DNA from: Williamsia sp. DF01-3
GTDB taxonomy: Bacteria; Actinomycetota; Actinomycetes; Mycobacteriales; Mycobacteriaceae
Length of the DNA: 64,000 nucleotides
Reading direction: 5' to 3'
Assembly: GCF_023051145.1 (NCBI RefSeq)
Contig: NZ_JALKFS010000005.1
Coordinates: forward strand, 372,001 to 436,000
Shown: in pieces, positions 10,601 through 18,494 of the stretch
Layout: every line of letters begins with the position of its first letter
How positions within the stretch are numbered: the first letter of the stretch is position 1
Position numbers and translations under genes: made by a program
The notes under the pieces: generated by a model
The model's database searches: none
Told to the model about the DNA's origin: nothing
Seen by the model: only the letters and a program-made list of their open reading frames with translations

Positions 10601-11501
10601 CCCGGCATCACCCGGGGCCGGCGACCTGCCCCGCGAGCCGCGCGCCGAGCGTCCCGACGTCCCGTTCGAGATCTCGGCGGTCGCCGCCCGGGCTCTTGAG
10701 GGGAACAGCGGGATACGTACCGCGGCAACGGTTCAGCACGTTCTCGACCAGGCAACCGTGCTGGATCAGAAGACCGATCTCATCGCCCAGGTCCGCGACG
10801 ACGACGGGCCCGGTTCGTCGTCGCGCGCGACACCGCGCATGCTCGGCACCGGGGGTGACGGTAAGAAGCCACGGTCGGTGCGGATGATGGCGCTGATCGC
10901 CGGGGCCGTGCTGCTCACGTTGTTCCTCATCATCGCGATGGTGGTCTGGATCTCGAACTCGGTCGGGGGCAGCAACGAGACCCCCGACATCGACAAGATC
11001 TTCTCGTCCTCGGCCGGCGCCCCGTCCCCCGGTGCACCCGCGCCTGCCGTCGGGTCGGCTCCGCTTGCCTTGACCGGCGTGACGATGCTCGACTACTCCG
11101 ACCAGGAGCCGGACAGCCGGACGAATCTGAACAACGTCATCTCGGGCCAGGCCCCGGCATGGCAGACAGACGAGTACCGCGGCGGACCGCGGTTCGGGAA
11201 CCTCAAACCCGGTCTGGGTCTGATGTTCACACTGGACCGCGACGCCACGCTGACCGAGGCCGTCATCCGGACCCCCACACCGGGCCTCCAGGTCCAGATC
11301 CGCACCGCCGACGACCCACGCGCCCCGTTCGAGGCCACCACACAGGTCGGCGCAGCGACCCTGGACAACGAGACCACCACCATCCCGATCGCCGGCGCCG
11401 GCCCCTCGCGGTACGTCATGGTGTGGCTGACGTCGTTGCCCCGCAACGACAGCGGCCGCTACCAGGGGTCGGTCGCCCAAGTCACGCTCACCGGTTCCTA
11501 G
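7662..11501 (+). CDS. murJ: MurJ lipid II flippase fused to a pseudokinase and extracellular domain
   Basis: A 1279-residue protein. Residues about 70-590 form the multi-helix MurJ/MviN core that flips lipid II, the peptidoglycan precursor, across the membrane. After a Pro/Ala-rich linker, residues about 768-1010 resemble a Ser/Thr kinase fold but lack HRD and DFG catalytic motifs, so it is a pseudokinase. A membrane helix at about 1075-1095 leads to a secreted beta-rich domain of about 180 residues. This is the architecture of M. tuberculosis Rv3910, whose pseudokinase is phosphorylated by PknB and then bound by FhaA; both genes lie in this window. It starts within the upstream stop (ATGA), and tag follows after 12 bases. 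Confidence 0.95.
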   Translation: MTNGGMQPPPPRRRPPPRSVGVPPGAPRDPAPGPRLTAGELASAASGKMTTSTAIDPGARVREQPSDDSVLRTSGSIALATLVSRITGFVRTVLVLALLGAAVASSFQAAYVLPNMVAEVVLGAVLTAIVIPVLVRAESEDADGGVGFINRIFTLAVTVLGVATLAALIAAPALTMLNLGDGKVNRDLATALAFLLLPAVLFYGLSALFIAILNMKGFFKPGAWAPVLNNVVQIVTLIAYAVAPGDISLNPVSMGDTKLLILGVGTTLGVVAQTAILLPAIRRSGVKLKLQWGLDDRLRKFGNMALAIVLYVAVLQVGLIVTYRIASSAAESGVSVYATHWQLLQLPYGVLGVTILTAIMPRLSRNAAADDTHSVVDDLSLATRLTMVSLVPVIAFMTFFGPAIGIAVFNFGKFDAETASQLGSVLSWGAFTMIPYAMTLVQLRVFYAREDAWTPTYMVIGITAVKVAASYLGPVLFDDPDAIVRWLALSNGLGYLVGAVVGHYLLRSRLGGARMTNVGRTVIWTIVVSVACSALVWALAEVSGLHNLSTDHGKVGSLAYLLLVAVVSIGLTYTVLTLLRVPDVLAVVVAVRRVIGRFIPAVAPAPEPATDGAATMTVQFPRISGDESVPYSGQVEVIQRFDRGTSSWQAYSVTSGGAAGMGVRQPQDLRYRRRGAGVLNKPEPDSKPAGPPTPAAGSTAVSPEDTPATKAMPSQAGARQPAREQPPADRPASGLPGPRPPAAAGDGAPRPPEAPLPGPRPRRGPRLVPGAAVAGGRYRLLQHHGGARGLQFWQARDINLDRDVALTFVDAQQLAPPPDPGARIDPRDEGPQAVLSRTLRLGRINSPGIARVLDVVRGSSGGIVVAEWVPSSSLADVAKTSPSPVGAARAVRALAAAAESAHRNGGALSIDHPERIRISQDGNAFVAFPGTLADSDKSTDVRGLGAVLYALLLARWPLDADTGRELATNRTSNEPVGGLLPASPGAGDLPREPRAERPDVPFEISAVAARALEGNSGIRTAATVQHVLDQATVLDQKTDLIAQVRDDDGPGSSSRATPRMLGTGGDGKKPRSVRMMALIAGAVLLTLFLIIAMVVWISNSVGGSNETPDIDKIFSSSAGAPSPGAPAPAVGSAPLALTGVTMLDYSDQEPDSRTNLNNVISGQAPAWQTDEYRGGPRFGNLKPGLGLMFTLDRDATLTEAVIRTPTPGLQVQIRTADDPRAPFEATTQVGAATLDNETTTIPIAGAGPSRYVMVWLTSLPRNDSGRYQGSVAQVTLTGS

Positions 11502-11513
11502 GCCGACGAAGCG

Positions 11514-12122
11514 GTGACAACCGACGGACTGCCCGCGGGTGCAGTGCGGTGTGAGGACGGGCTCATCCGTCCGCTGTGGGCCGCACAGACCGGCCTGATG
11601 CGCGATTACTACGACAACGAGTGGGGCATGCCGGTCTCCGGCGAGAACGCCCACTTCGAAAGACTTGTGCTGGAAGGCTTTCAGGCCGGCCTGTCATGGG
11701 CGACCATCCTGCGCAAGCGACCCGCCTTCCGTGAGGTCTTCCGCGATTTCGACGTCAACACCGTCGCCGCGTTCGGCGACCGCGAAATCGAAGCGATGCT
11801 GGCCGACGCGCGCATCATCCGCCATCGCGGAAAGATCGAGGCCGCCATCGGGAATGCCAGAGCCACACAGCAATTGCGCGCCGATGGTGGCCTGGTCGAC
11901 TTCCTGTGGTCGTTCAAACCCGATCGCACCCCTGAGCCCGAAGAGATGGCCGACGTACCGACCACCTCGGCTGAATCCATCGCGATGTCGAAGGCCCTGC
12001 GCGCACGCGGCTTCCGGTTTGTCGGGCCCACCACGATGTTCGCCTTGATGGAGGCCATCGGCATCGTCGACACCCATCTGCTGAGCTCCCACCGCCGCGG
12101 CAGTTCCGGTATCTGGCCCTGA
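11514..12122 (+). CDS. tag: DNA-3-methyladenine glycosylase I-like protein lacking two zinc ligands
   Basis: A 202-residue protein of the Tag family, which removes 3-methyladenine from alkylated DNA. It carries VRCEDG at the N-terminus, YYDNEWGMPV, LEGFQAGLSWATILRKR and ARIIRHRGKIEA. By comparison with E. coli Tag, as recalled (zinc ligands Cys4, His17, His175, Cys179), the cysteine of RC and the histidine of DTHL are kept, but YHDNEWG has become YYDNEWG and the second cysteine is serine. The zinc snap is therefore probably absent. The start is GTG at 11514, only 12 bases after murJ. M. tuberculosis does not have tag at this place. Confidence 0.88.
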   Translation: MTTDGLPAGAVRCEDGLIRPLWAAQTGLMRDYYDNEWGMPVSGENAHFERLVLEGFQAGLSWATILRKRPAFREVFRDFDVNTVAAFGDREIEAMLADARIIRHRGKIEAAIGNARATQQLRADGGLVDFLWSFKPDRTPEPEEMADVPTTSAESIAMSKALRARGFRFVGPTTMFALMEAIGIVDTHLLSSHRRGSSGIWP

Positions 12123-12180
12123 TAGGCGAACGCCCAGGAGTTTGTCCGTGCCGGGCACTTCCGTAGGGGACGGGCGTCGG

Positions 12181-12645
12181 TCAGCCGGTGGGACGGCCCA
12201 GGTGCCGTCGGACCAGATCCGCAAGATTGCCCGGGTAGATCATCTCGTCACTCGACTCGATCTCTTCGGGCTTCCACCACCGATGGCCGAGTATCGAGCT
12301 GCGCTCCAAATCCGTCCAGCCCGCCGAGTGGGGCTCGAACGTTCCCACATGCGCCACGAAGAAGGTCTCCACCTGATGGATCGGCTCGCCCCCGAAGACG
12401 ATGTCGAACTCACGGGCATAGACGGGCGCCGACATCTCGGTGACCTGCAAGCCGGTCTCCTCGTACACCTCACGGCGCGCCGCCTGCTCATCGGTCTCGT
12501 CGCCTTCTCGGCCGCCGCCAGGGGTGAACCACCACGGCCCGGCCGACGGGTTCTGTGGATCCACACCCCGGAACAGCAGCGTGCGGCCCTCCTCGTCGAT
12601 GAGGATGATGCGGGCGGCGCGACGCAGCCGGCGAACGATCTTCAC
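12181..12645 (-). CDS. NUDIX hydrolase
   Basis: A 154-residue stand-alone NUDIX domain. The box [18 protein letters not shown] followed by YEETGL has the full set of catalytic glutamates. Family members hydrolyse nucleoside diphosphates linked to another group; the substrate here cannot be read from the sequence. I chose GTG at 12645 because GGAGA lies just upstream on the minus strand and the domain begins immediately ([16 protein letters not shown]). The frame stays open to 12741, but those extra residues look unlike the family. It is convergent with tag (58-base gap) and divergent from the phosphodiesterase. Confidence 0.85.
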   Translation of the reverse strand: MKIVRRLRRAARIILIDEEGRTLLFRGVDPQNPSAGPWWFTPGGGREGDETDEQAARREVYEETGLQVTEMSAPVYAREFDIVFGGEPIHQVETFFVAHVGTFEPHSAGWTDLERSSILGHRWWKPEEIESSDEMIYPGNLADLVRRHLGRPTG

Positions 12646-12864
12646 AGCTCTCCACCTCTCAGGCGGCTCCCAGCGTGCCAGACCGGTCCTGGTGCCGCGA
12701 CATCCGCACGACCGCAGCTGTTCACCCTGCCGCGGCGGCACGGGCCCCGGCTGGCAGTTTCAGACTGTTTGGCTACTGTGGACACCGCGGCGGTCACCTG
12801 ATCACCGCACCACTCCACGCCAGCAGTCTCCTCCAGCGCCAATCCGATCGGAAGCGAGAGACCG

Positions 12865-13775
12865 ATGATGGCTCGGACGGCCGAGTATCCCCGGCCCAAC
12901 CACTGCATCGTGCACGTCAGCGACACCCACCTCATCGACGGCGACGGCGATCTCTACGGGGAGTGGACAGCACCTCACGCCTTCGTCAGATACTCACCGA
13001 ACTCACCGGTTCCGGTTCGAGGATCGATGCTCTGGTCTTCACCGGCGACCTCGCCGACAAGGGTGATCCACGCGCCTACGAGACCCTCCGGACGATGGTC
13101 CAGCCTGTCGCCGACGACCTCGGAGCCCAGTTGATCTGGGCGATGGGCAATCACGACGACCGCGCGAACTTCCGGGTGAAGCTGCTCGACCAGGAGCCAT
13201 CGACCACAGCGGTCGACGCGGTGTACGACATCGATGGTCTGCGGATCGTCACCCTCGACACCACGGTGCCCGGGCTCCACCACGGCGAGATCGCCGACGA
13301 GCAACTCGACTGGCTGGCAGGGGTTCTCGCCACTCCCGCCGACTTCGGGACCATCCTCGCCATGCACCACCCTCCGGTGCCCTGTGTGCTGGACCTGGCT
13401 GTCCTGGTCGAACTACACGACCAGAACCGTCTCGCAGACGTGTTGCGCGGCACCGACGTACGATCCATCATCGCCGGACACCTGCACTACTCCACCACCG
13501 CCACATTCGCCGGCATCCCGGTGTCGGTGGCCGCAGCCACCTGCTACAACCAAGATCTCAATGTCCCTGCCGGCGCCATGCGTGGCCGCGACGGAGGCCA
13601 GGGTTACAACCTGGTGCATGTCTACGACACCACCATCGTCCACTCAGCGGTGCCGATCGGTACGTATGAGACTGTCGGAGAGTATGTTTCGCCGGCCGAG
13701 AGCGCGCGCCGACTGGCCGAGGCCGGCATCGTCATCGCCGACGGGCGCAGAACCGATTCGGTCAGTCGCGTCTGA
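12865..13775 (+). CDS. Rv0805-like class III cyclic nucleotide phosphodiesterase, frameshifted in this sequence
   Basis: The protein is split over two frames. Frame one, from ATG 12865, encodes the first metal motif [18 protein letters not shown]. The matching continuation, [14 protein letters not shown], is in another frame from 12963. It then holds [29 protein letters not shown] and [10 protein letters not shown], the rest of the binuclear metal site. Joined, it aligns end to end with M. tuberculosis Rv0805, a metallophosphoesterase that hydrolyses cyclic AMP and other phosphodiesters. One base is missing within GGGGAGTGGAC (about 12958-12967). An internal start at GTG 12963 would remove the DxH ligands. 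Either a base-calling error or a true pseudogene. Confidence 0.8.
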
Positions 13776-13791
13776 GCGGAGACGTGGCCGC

Positions 13792-15459
13792 CTACGCGGA
13801 GGACGCTACCGTCGCAGCGGTCTCCCATGGGGCGACGATGGGGAAGTAGCGGTCGAGGAAGCTCGTGACCGTCTGCGTCCGCAGTTCGAGGTCGACCTCC
13901 GGAACGCTGCCGTCGTTGAGACAGAAGAAATCCACCGCACGCTTGGGAAGCATCTTCTCCATGTCCTTGAGCCCGGCGTACTCGGTGGTGTCGATGTAGC
14001 GCACCTTCGCGTCTTTCTGCACCACCGCGCGCCCGGTCATCAACGCGTAATAGTGGTAGAGCGAGTTGGTCACCGAGATGTTGCTGCTCGACCGGAACGC
14101 GCTCGCCGCGGTGGCGGCGAACTCCGCGGGGAACTCCCTCTCCATCTCTTCGAGCACACTCTTGCGTAGCGGGGTGGCGGCATGTTCGAGGTGCCGAGTT
14201 GTCATGAGCCCGAACCGATCCTGCAACAGCCGACGGTTCACTCTCGCCGCATTCTCGAACCCGCTGCGGTCCTGGTCGCTGTATCCGAGCCCGATGCGCG
14301 TGGTGGCCTCGATGAACATGCTCACGCCGCCGGAGGAGAAGAACGCCTCAGGGCTGACCGGCCGACCGAAGAACATGTCGTCGTTCGAGTACAGGAAGTG
14401 TTCCGACAACCCCGGGATACGGTGTAGCTGACATTCCACGGCCTGCGAATTGTGTGTCGGCAGAACCGATGTGTCGGCAAAGAACTCCTCGCTCGGCACG
14501 AAGGTGACCCGCGGGTCGTCGGCCAGCCAGGACGGCCGCTCGGAATCGGTGGCCACGAAGATACGGCGTATCCAGGGTGCGTACATGTACACCGACCGCA
14601 GCGCATACTTCAGCTCGTCGATCTGCCGGTACCGCGCAGCCGACGCATCCCCTTCTCCGACAACGTAATTCTGCATCCGCTTGGCGCGCTGGGCCTGGAA
14701 CTCGGCCGACGAACCGTCGACCCAGGAGAAGACGATGTCGATGTCGAAGTTGATGTCGGAGGCATGACCGGCAAACATGTTCTCGATGGTCGGCCACGTC
14801 TTGCCGAACTTGTCCACCGTGCCGCGCACCGCCTCTTCTTTGCGGATCGTGCGACGGGTGAGTGAATTCTCGATCGGGAGAATGATCTCCGTCGGCGTGA
14901 ACGACCACAGCTCCACCTGGACAGCCGTGGATGCGCCGTAATGCAGGCCGCTGACCGGCTCCACCCGCGGCCGGTACAGCCGGAAGATCCGCGCCTTGGA
15001 CGACGCCGAGAGGCGGCCGTCACCGACAAAGACGGCTTTACCACGTTCTGCGTCAACGGTTTTCGAGTAGAAAGGTTCGCGTTCGCAGGCATCCGCGAGA
15101 GCTCGTGTCATCGCTTTGCGGTCGGTCCATGCCACTGCGATCACCGGACGTTCGTCGTTCCCACGTACAAGCAGGTATTCGATCTGCGCTCCGTCGAGGA
15201 CATCCCGGATGAACAGCAGATCGTCGACCATCGCCTGGTGAGGTGTGGTCGAGGTGATGGTCAGCGCGTATCGACCCTCGAACCCGACGACGTCGGGCCG
15301 CTCCCGGAGCCGCGCGACCGAAGCCGGTGATTCACGAAGAACGGCCTCCGGTTTGTCGAGCTCCGGAGGAACGAGGTAGATCTCATGTGGCGCAGACGAC
15401 AGAGTGATGTGGTGATCCTTCCGGGGAGCACAGCCGAGAATTCCCCGCCGATCGGTCAA
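13792..15459 (-). CDS. Stealth-family hexose-1-phosphate transferase
   Basis: About 555 residues with the conserved Stealth regions: DIDIVFSWVDGSS (CR1), a long second region including RRIFVATDSERPSWL, THNSQAVECQLHRIPGLSEH and FLYSNDDMFFG, and a C-terminal block with DFFCLND. Stealth proteins move hexose-1-phosphate onto capsular or exopolysaccharide chains; the family includes GlcNAc-1-phosphotransferase. The open frame runs back to 15711 across the sigM start. I propose TTG at 15459, with GGGGAGAG eight bases upstream on the minus strand. No polysaccharide cluster surrounds it, so the acceptor is unknown. It is convergent with the phosphodiesterase and divergent from sigM. Confidence 0.88.
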   Translation of the reverse strand: MTDRRGILGCAPRKDHHITLSSAPHEIYLVPPELDKPEAVLRESPASVARLRERPDVVGFEGRYALTITSTTPHQAMVDDLLFIRDVLDGAQIEYLLVRGNDERPVIAVAWTDRKAMTRALADACEREPFYSKTVDAERGKAVFVGDGRLSASSKARIFRLYRPRVEPVSGLHYGASTAVQVELWSFTPTEIILPIENSLTRRTIRKEEAVRGTVDKFGKTWPTIENMFAGHASDINFDIDIVFSWVDGSSAEFQAQRAKRMQNYVVGEGDASAARYRQIDELKYALRSVYMYAPWIRRIFVATDSERPSWLADDPRVTFVPSEEFFADTSVLPTHNSQAVECQLHRIPGLSEHFLYSNDDMFFGRPVSPEAFFSSGGVSMFIEATTRIGLGYSDQDRSGFENAARVNRRLLQDRFGLMTTRHLEHAATPLRKSVLEEMEREFPAEFAATAASAFRSSSNISVTNSLYHYYALMTGRAVVQKDAKVRYIDTTEYAGLKDMEKMLPKRAVDFFCLNDGSVPEVDLELRTQTVTSFLDRYFPIVAPWETAATVASSA

Positions 15460-15610
15460 GTCTAATGCTCTCCCCGGTCTACCCCGTCCGCTGCTCGGTA
15501 CGGTGGGCCCATCGGTGCCGGTCAAGGCCTTTTTCGACGTGTTGTCATACAAACAGATGCACTTGCATCTGGTCTCGCACGAGACATTGGGGTCCATTAG
15601 TCTCACTCCC

Positions 15611-16198
15611 ATGGCCAAATGGGGGAGGGCCGGCGGTGACGTGCGGACCGATGGGGAATTGCTTGCAGCGCATGTGCAGGGGGACAGGGATGCGTTTGCG
15701 GTTCTGATCACCCGCCATCAGAGCTATCTGTGGGCAGTCGCCCGCCGCACCTCGCATTCCGACGAAGACGCCGCCGACGCACTTCAGGAAGCCCTCCTCA
15801 ACGCCCACCGCATGGCCCATCGGTTCCGCGCCGACGCCAAGGTCACGTCGTGGCTGCATCGTATCGTCGTCAACGCATGCCTGGATCGGATCCGCCGCAA
15901 CAAATCTCGGCAGACAGTTCCTCTACCCGAGTTCGACATCGCACAACTCGCAGACCCCCATGACCGCACCGGCACCGTCGACCTGTCCATGTCGATCGGG
16001 CGTGCGCTCGACTCTCTGCCCCCTGAGCAGCGAGCGGCGATCGTTGCCATCGATGTCGAGGGTTACTCGGTGGCGGAGGCGGCCGAGCTCCTCGGCGTTC
16101 CCTCCGGGACCATCAAGAGTCGCTGCGCCCGCGGCCGCGCGAAGCTTGCGGTACTGCTGGGACACCTGCGTGACACTGCCGACGAGGCCCAGGGATAG
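15611..16198 (+). CDS. sigM: ECF RNA polymerase sigma factor SigM
   Basis: A 195-residue extracytoplasmic-function sigma factor. Region 2 begins at DGELLAAHVQGDRDAF and contains HSDEDAADALQEALLNAH and SWLHRIVVNACLDRIRR; region 4 contains YSVAEAAELLGVPSGTIKSR. This matches M. tuberculosis SigM (Rv3911), including the position upstream of an RsmA-like anti-sigma gene and trxB-trxA-cwlM. The start ATG 15611 is chosen because homology begins there; the frame stays open upstream to 15503, and GTG 15638 is possible. No strong Shine-Dalgarno sequence is visible. In mycobacteria SigM controls a small set of surface and secretion genes in late growth. Confidence 0.9.
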   Translation: MAKWGRAGGDVRTDGELLAAHVQGDRDAFAVLITRHQSYLWAVARRTSHSDEDAADALQEALLNAHRMAHRFRADAKVTSWLHRIVVNACLDRIRRNKSRQTVPLPEFDIAQLADPHDRTGTVDLSMSIGRALDSLPPEQRAAIVAIDVEGYSVAEAAELLGVPSGTIKSRCARGRAKLAVLLGHLRDTADEAQG

Positions 16199-16289
16199 CC
16201 ACCCTCCACCACTTCAGGCCACGGCTTCACGCTGAGCTGATCCGGACCGTCTGTGGAATCCGCGCGAGACCGTGCGGTCTACTGGTTCG

Positions 16290-16868
16290 ATGGGCTTCAC
16301 ACGCGCCGAACTCGAGTCGTATCGCGATGCCGTCGTCCCCGATCTCATCGGGCCCGACTGCAGATTGTTGTTCGTCGGGATCAATCCCGGACTGTGGACG
16401 GCGGCGACCGGCGCACACTTCGCCCGGCGCGGCAATCGCTTCTATCCCGCTCTGTGGCGAGCCGGGATCGTCGATCGATTGATCGACGCGTCGGCGGGTA
16501 TGAGCGATGACGATCAGGCCCTGTTGCTCGACCGGGGGATAGGCATCACCAACGTGGTCCCGAGGGCGTCTGCACGGGCCGACGAATTGACCACCGAAGA
16601 ATTGGTCGAGGGCGGCCGCAAGCTGATCGAGACGGTCACCCGCGTGCACCCGAAGGTCATCGCGGTCGCGGGAATCACGGCCTACCGCACGGCTTTTGGG
16701 GACCGGAAGGCAACTGCCGGACGTCAGGACCGTACGATCGGCGACACGGTGGTGTGGGTTGTTCCCAACCCGAGTGGTCTCAACGCACACCACACCGTCG
16801 ACACCCTTGCGGAGGCGTATCGGGCCGCGGCGATCGAGGCGGGCGTGGTCCAGGAAAGTCGGCAATAA
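16290..16868 (+). CDS. mug: mismatch-specific uracil/thymine DNA glycosylase (MUG/TDG family)
   Basis: A 192-residue member of uracil-DNA glycosylase family 2. Motif A appears as FVGINPGLWTA and motif B as VPNPSGLNAHH. The family excises uracil, ethenocytosine or thymine mispaired with guanine. The start ATG 16290 (MGFTRAELESYR) fits the usual N-terminus; in-frame GTG 16272 is an alternative. It lies between sigM and the anti-sigma-M gene, which are adjacent in M. tuberculosis, so it looks like an insertion into that pair. About 90 bases on either side leave room for its own promoter. Confidence 0.88.
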   Translation: MGFTRAELESYRDAVVPDLIGPDCRLLFVGINPGLWTAATGAHFARRGNRFYPALWRAGIVDRLIDASAGMSDDDQALLLDRGIGITNVVPRASARADELTTEELVEGGRKLIETVTRVHPKVIAVAGITAYRTAFGDRKATAGRQDRTIGDTVVWVVPNPSGLNAHHTVDTLAEAYRAAAIEAGVVQESRQ

Positions 16869-16954
16869 AAGACAGTGTGTCGAGGGAACCGTTGCGAAGA
16901 AACTGGCGTCCTAGCTGTCACATCAAGAAAACGAGGGAAACTGGGGTTCGAACG

Positions 16955-17689
16955 ATGTTCGGAATCGGCAATCGGCACCACACTGACCGCGAGCTGCCAG
17001 ATCCGCCGTACCCGCTGGACATGATCGCTGACCTCCACGCCGGCGTCTATCCCGACGAGGTGGCCGATGCCCTGCGCGCAAAGGTGTTCGACGACCCGGA
17101 TTCGATGGCCATCTGGAAAGCGCTGGACGCAACCGCCGGCGAACTAGCTTCTGCGCCGGTCGTGGAGGAGCCATTGCCCGCCTACGCGCAGCACAAGCTC
17201 GACCAGGCGCTTCACATGATGGCCGCTGACCATCACGATGCACCTACAGAGGCTGTCACCCCACTGAGGCGGCATCGGGGTGTAATTCTGTTATCTGCTG
17301 TCGCCGCGGCGGCAGCAGTGGCTGCGATCGCGGTCGCGACCACCTTTGCCTTCAGCGGACGCTCCGAGCCCGCAATCGCCGAACAGAACGCTCCCACCCC
17401 CACTTCCATTGCCGTGCCTTCGGATGCCACCCTGCTCAGCGCGCTCGGCCAGTCGGCCGACACCGCGTTCGGCGACCTCGCCCGCCGCGACCGATGTCTG
17501 GCGGCCAATGAGATAGAACCGGCCACTCCTGTGTTGGGTACGAGCTCAATTCAGGCCGGTGGCGGCCCTGCGGTGGTGATATTGCTCAGCACGGGTATGG
17601 CGGGACGGTTCGATGCGCTGGTGGTCGGAGCCGACTGCGACACGGCCAATCCGGCGACGCTCAGTCGCACCACCATCGGCAACAAGTGA
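16955..17689 (+). CDS. rsmA: anti-sigma-M factor RsmA-like membrane protein
   Basis: A 244-residue protein with an N-terminal cytosolic sigma-binding region (about 1-100, including YPLDMIADLHAGVYPDEVAD), one membrane helix at about 110-130 and a small extracytoplasmic domain. The last part contains CLAANEIEPATPVLGT and PAVVILLSTG, resembling Rv3912, the antagonist of SigM. The name should not be confused with the rRNA methyltransferase RsmA. The start ATG 16955 fits the homology; a longer open frame from 16754 overlaps mug. Its last 144 bases overlap, tail to tail, the PAP2 gene on the other strand. Confidence 0.82.
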   Translation: MFGIGNRHHTDRELPDPPYPLDMIADLHAGVYPDEVADALRAKVFDDPDSMAIWKALDATAGELASAPVVEEPLPAYAQHKLDQALHMMAADHHDAPTEAVTPLRRHRGVILLSAVAAAAAVAAIAVATTFAFSGRSEPAIAEQNAPTPTSIAVPSDATLLSALGQSADTAFGDLARRDRCLAANEIEPATPVLGTSSIQAGGGPAVVILLSTGMAGRFDALVVGADCDTANPATLSRTTIGNK

Positions 17690-18445
17690 CGCCACGGCAG
17701 CTGCCGCGATGAGTCCCACCGGCAGCACCGCCACATGCCCCGTTCCCACCGACCACACCACCGGTCCCGTCGCTGCTGCGGCTGCTGTCCAGACTCCCGC
17801 CCGCACGCCTGACACTGTGCGACCGCCGAGTTCGTAGGTATGTCGCCGGGTCGGCGGCACCAGATGCATCAGGGCCGTCGCAAGCAGGATCGACCCGATC
17901 AGGTCGCTCGGCCGGTGCCATCCCCAGACCATCAGGTCCTGACCGACAAGCGTCAACCATCCGACTCCGAGGACGGCCAATACCGGGGCCACCCGTCTCG
18001 GAGCCGCTCGTACGATGGCCGCCACACATCCGGCAGCTGCGGCGGCGTGCCCGCTCGGGAAGGTGTTCGACAGCCAGGCGTCTCCGACGAAGTCGGGGCG
18101 CAGCAGCACCTCGTCCCGCAGGAATTGAGCCAGCAGGATCCCGGCGATCGGCAACAGCAGCAAAGGCAGCAGACTCCAGCGCCGCCCCGCGACAAAGCCC
18201 AGACCGATGATCAGGGCCGCTGCAACCGTCCACAGTCGGTAGTCGGTGATGGACCCCAGACCGACCATGTGGGGCAGGTCAGCACTCGCCCCGGTGCCGA
18301 GGAGGGTCAGGTAGGCCTGCTGGTCGAGATATTGACCCCACTGGGTACGGACAGCCAGTAGGTATACGGCGCCCATGGCAGTTGTCAGCGTCGCCACACC
18401 GGCCAGCGGAGGCCACGTGGAGAGTCGCGAGGGTCGCAGGAGCAT
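17546..18445 (-). CDS. PAP2 superfamily membrane phosphatase
   Basis: A 299-residue integral membrane protein with about six helices and the PAP2 signature: FLRDEVLLRPDF, then NTFPSGHAAAAAG, then DLMVWGWHRPSDLIG, giving the active-site Arg, Ser-Gly-His and His-Arg-Pro-Ser-Asp. The family dephosphorylates lipid phosphates such as phosphatidate or undecaprenyl pyrophosphate. The start ATG at 18445 comes just before the first helix; the frame extends further but runs antisense through trxB. The last ~48 residues are hydrophilic and antisense to the end of rsmA, so the true C-terminus may be shorter if a base is wrong near 17690. It is absent from this place in M. tuberculosis. Confidence 0.85.
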   Translation of the reverse strand: MLLRPSRLSTWPPLAGVATLTTAMGAVYLLAVRTQWGQYLDQQAYLTLLGTGASADLPHMVGLGSITDYRLWTVAAALIIGLGFVAGRRWSLLPLLLLPIAGILLAQFLRDEVLLRPDFVGDAWLSNTFPSGHAAAAAGCVAAIVRAAPRRVAPVLAVLGVGWLTLVGQDLMVWGWHRPSDLIGSILLATALMHLVPPTRRHTYELGGRTVSGVRAGVWTAAAAATGPVVWSVGTGHVAVLPVGLIAAAAVASLVADGGATERRRIGRVAVGSDHQRIEPSRHTRAEQYHHRRAATGLN

Positions 18446-18494
18446 GGATCCATCGTGCCGAACATTTCTGTGAGCTCTCACAGGGTCTGCGCAC

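Noticed and set aside
15460-15711. N-terminal extension of the Stealth protein
   Set aside because: It runs antisense through the sigM start and has no similarity to the family; a TTG with a ribosome-binding site at 15459 fits better.
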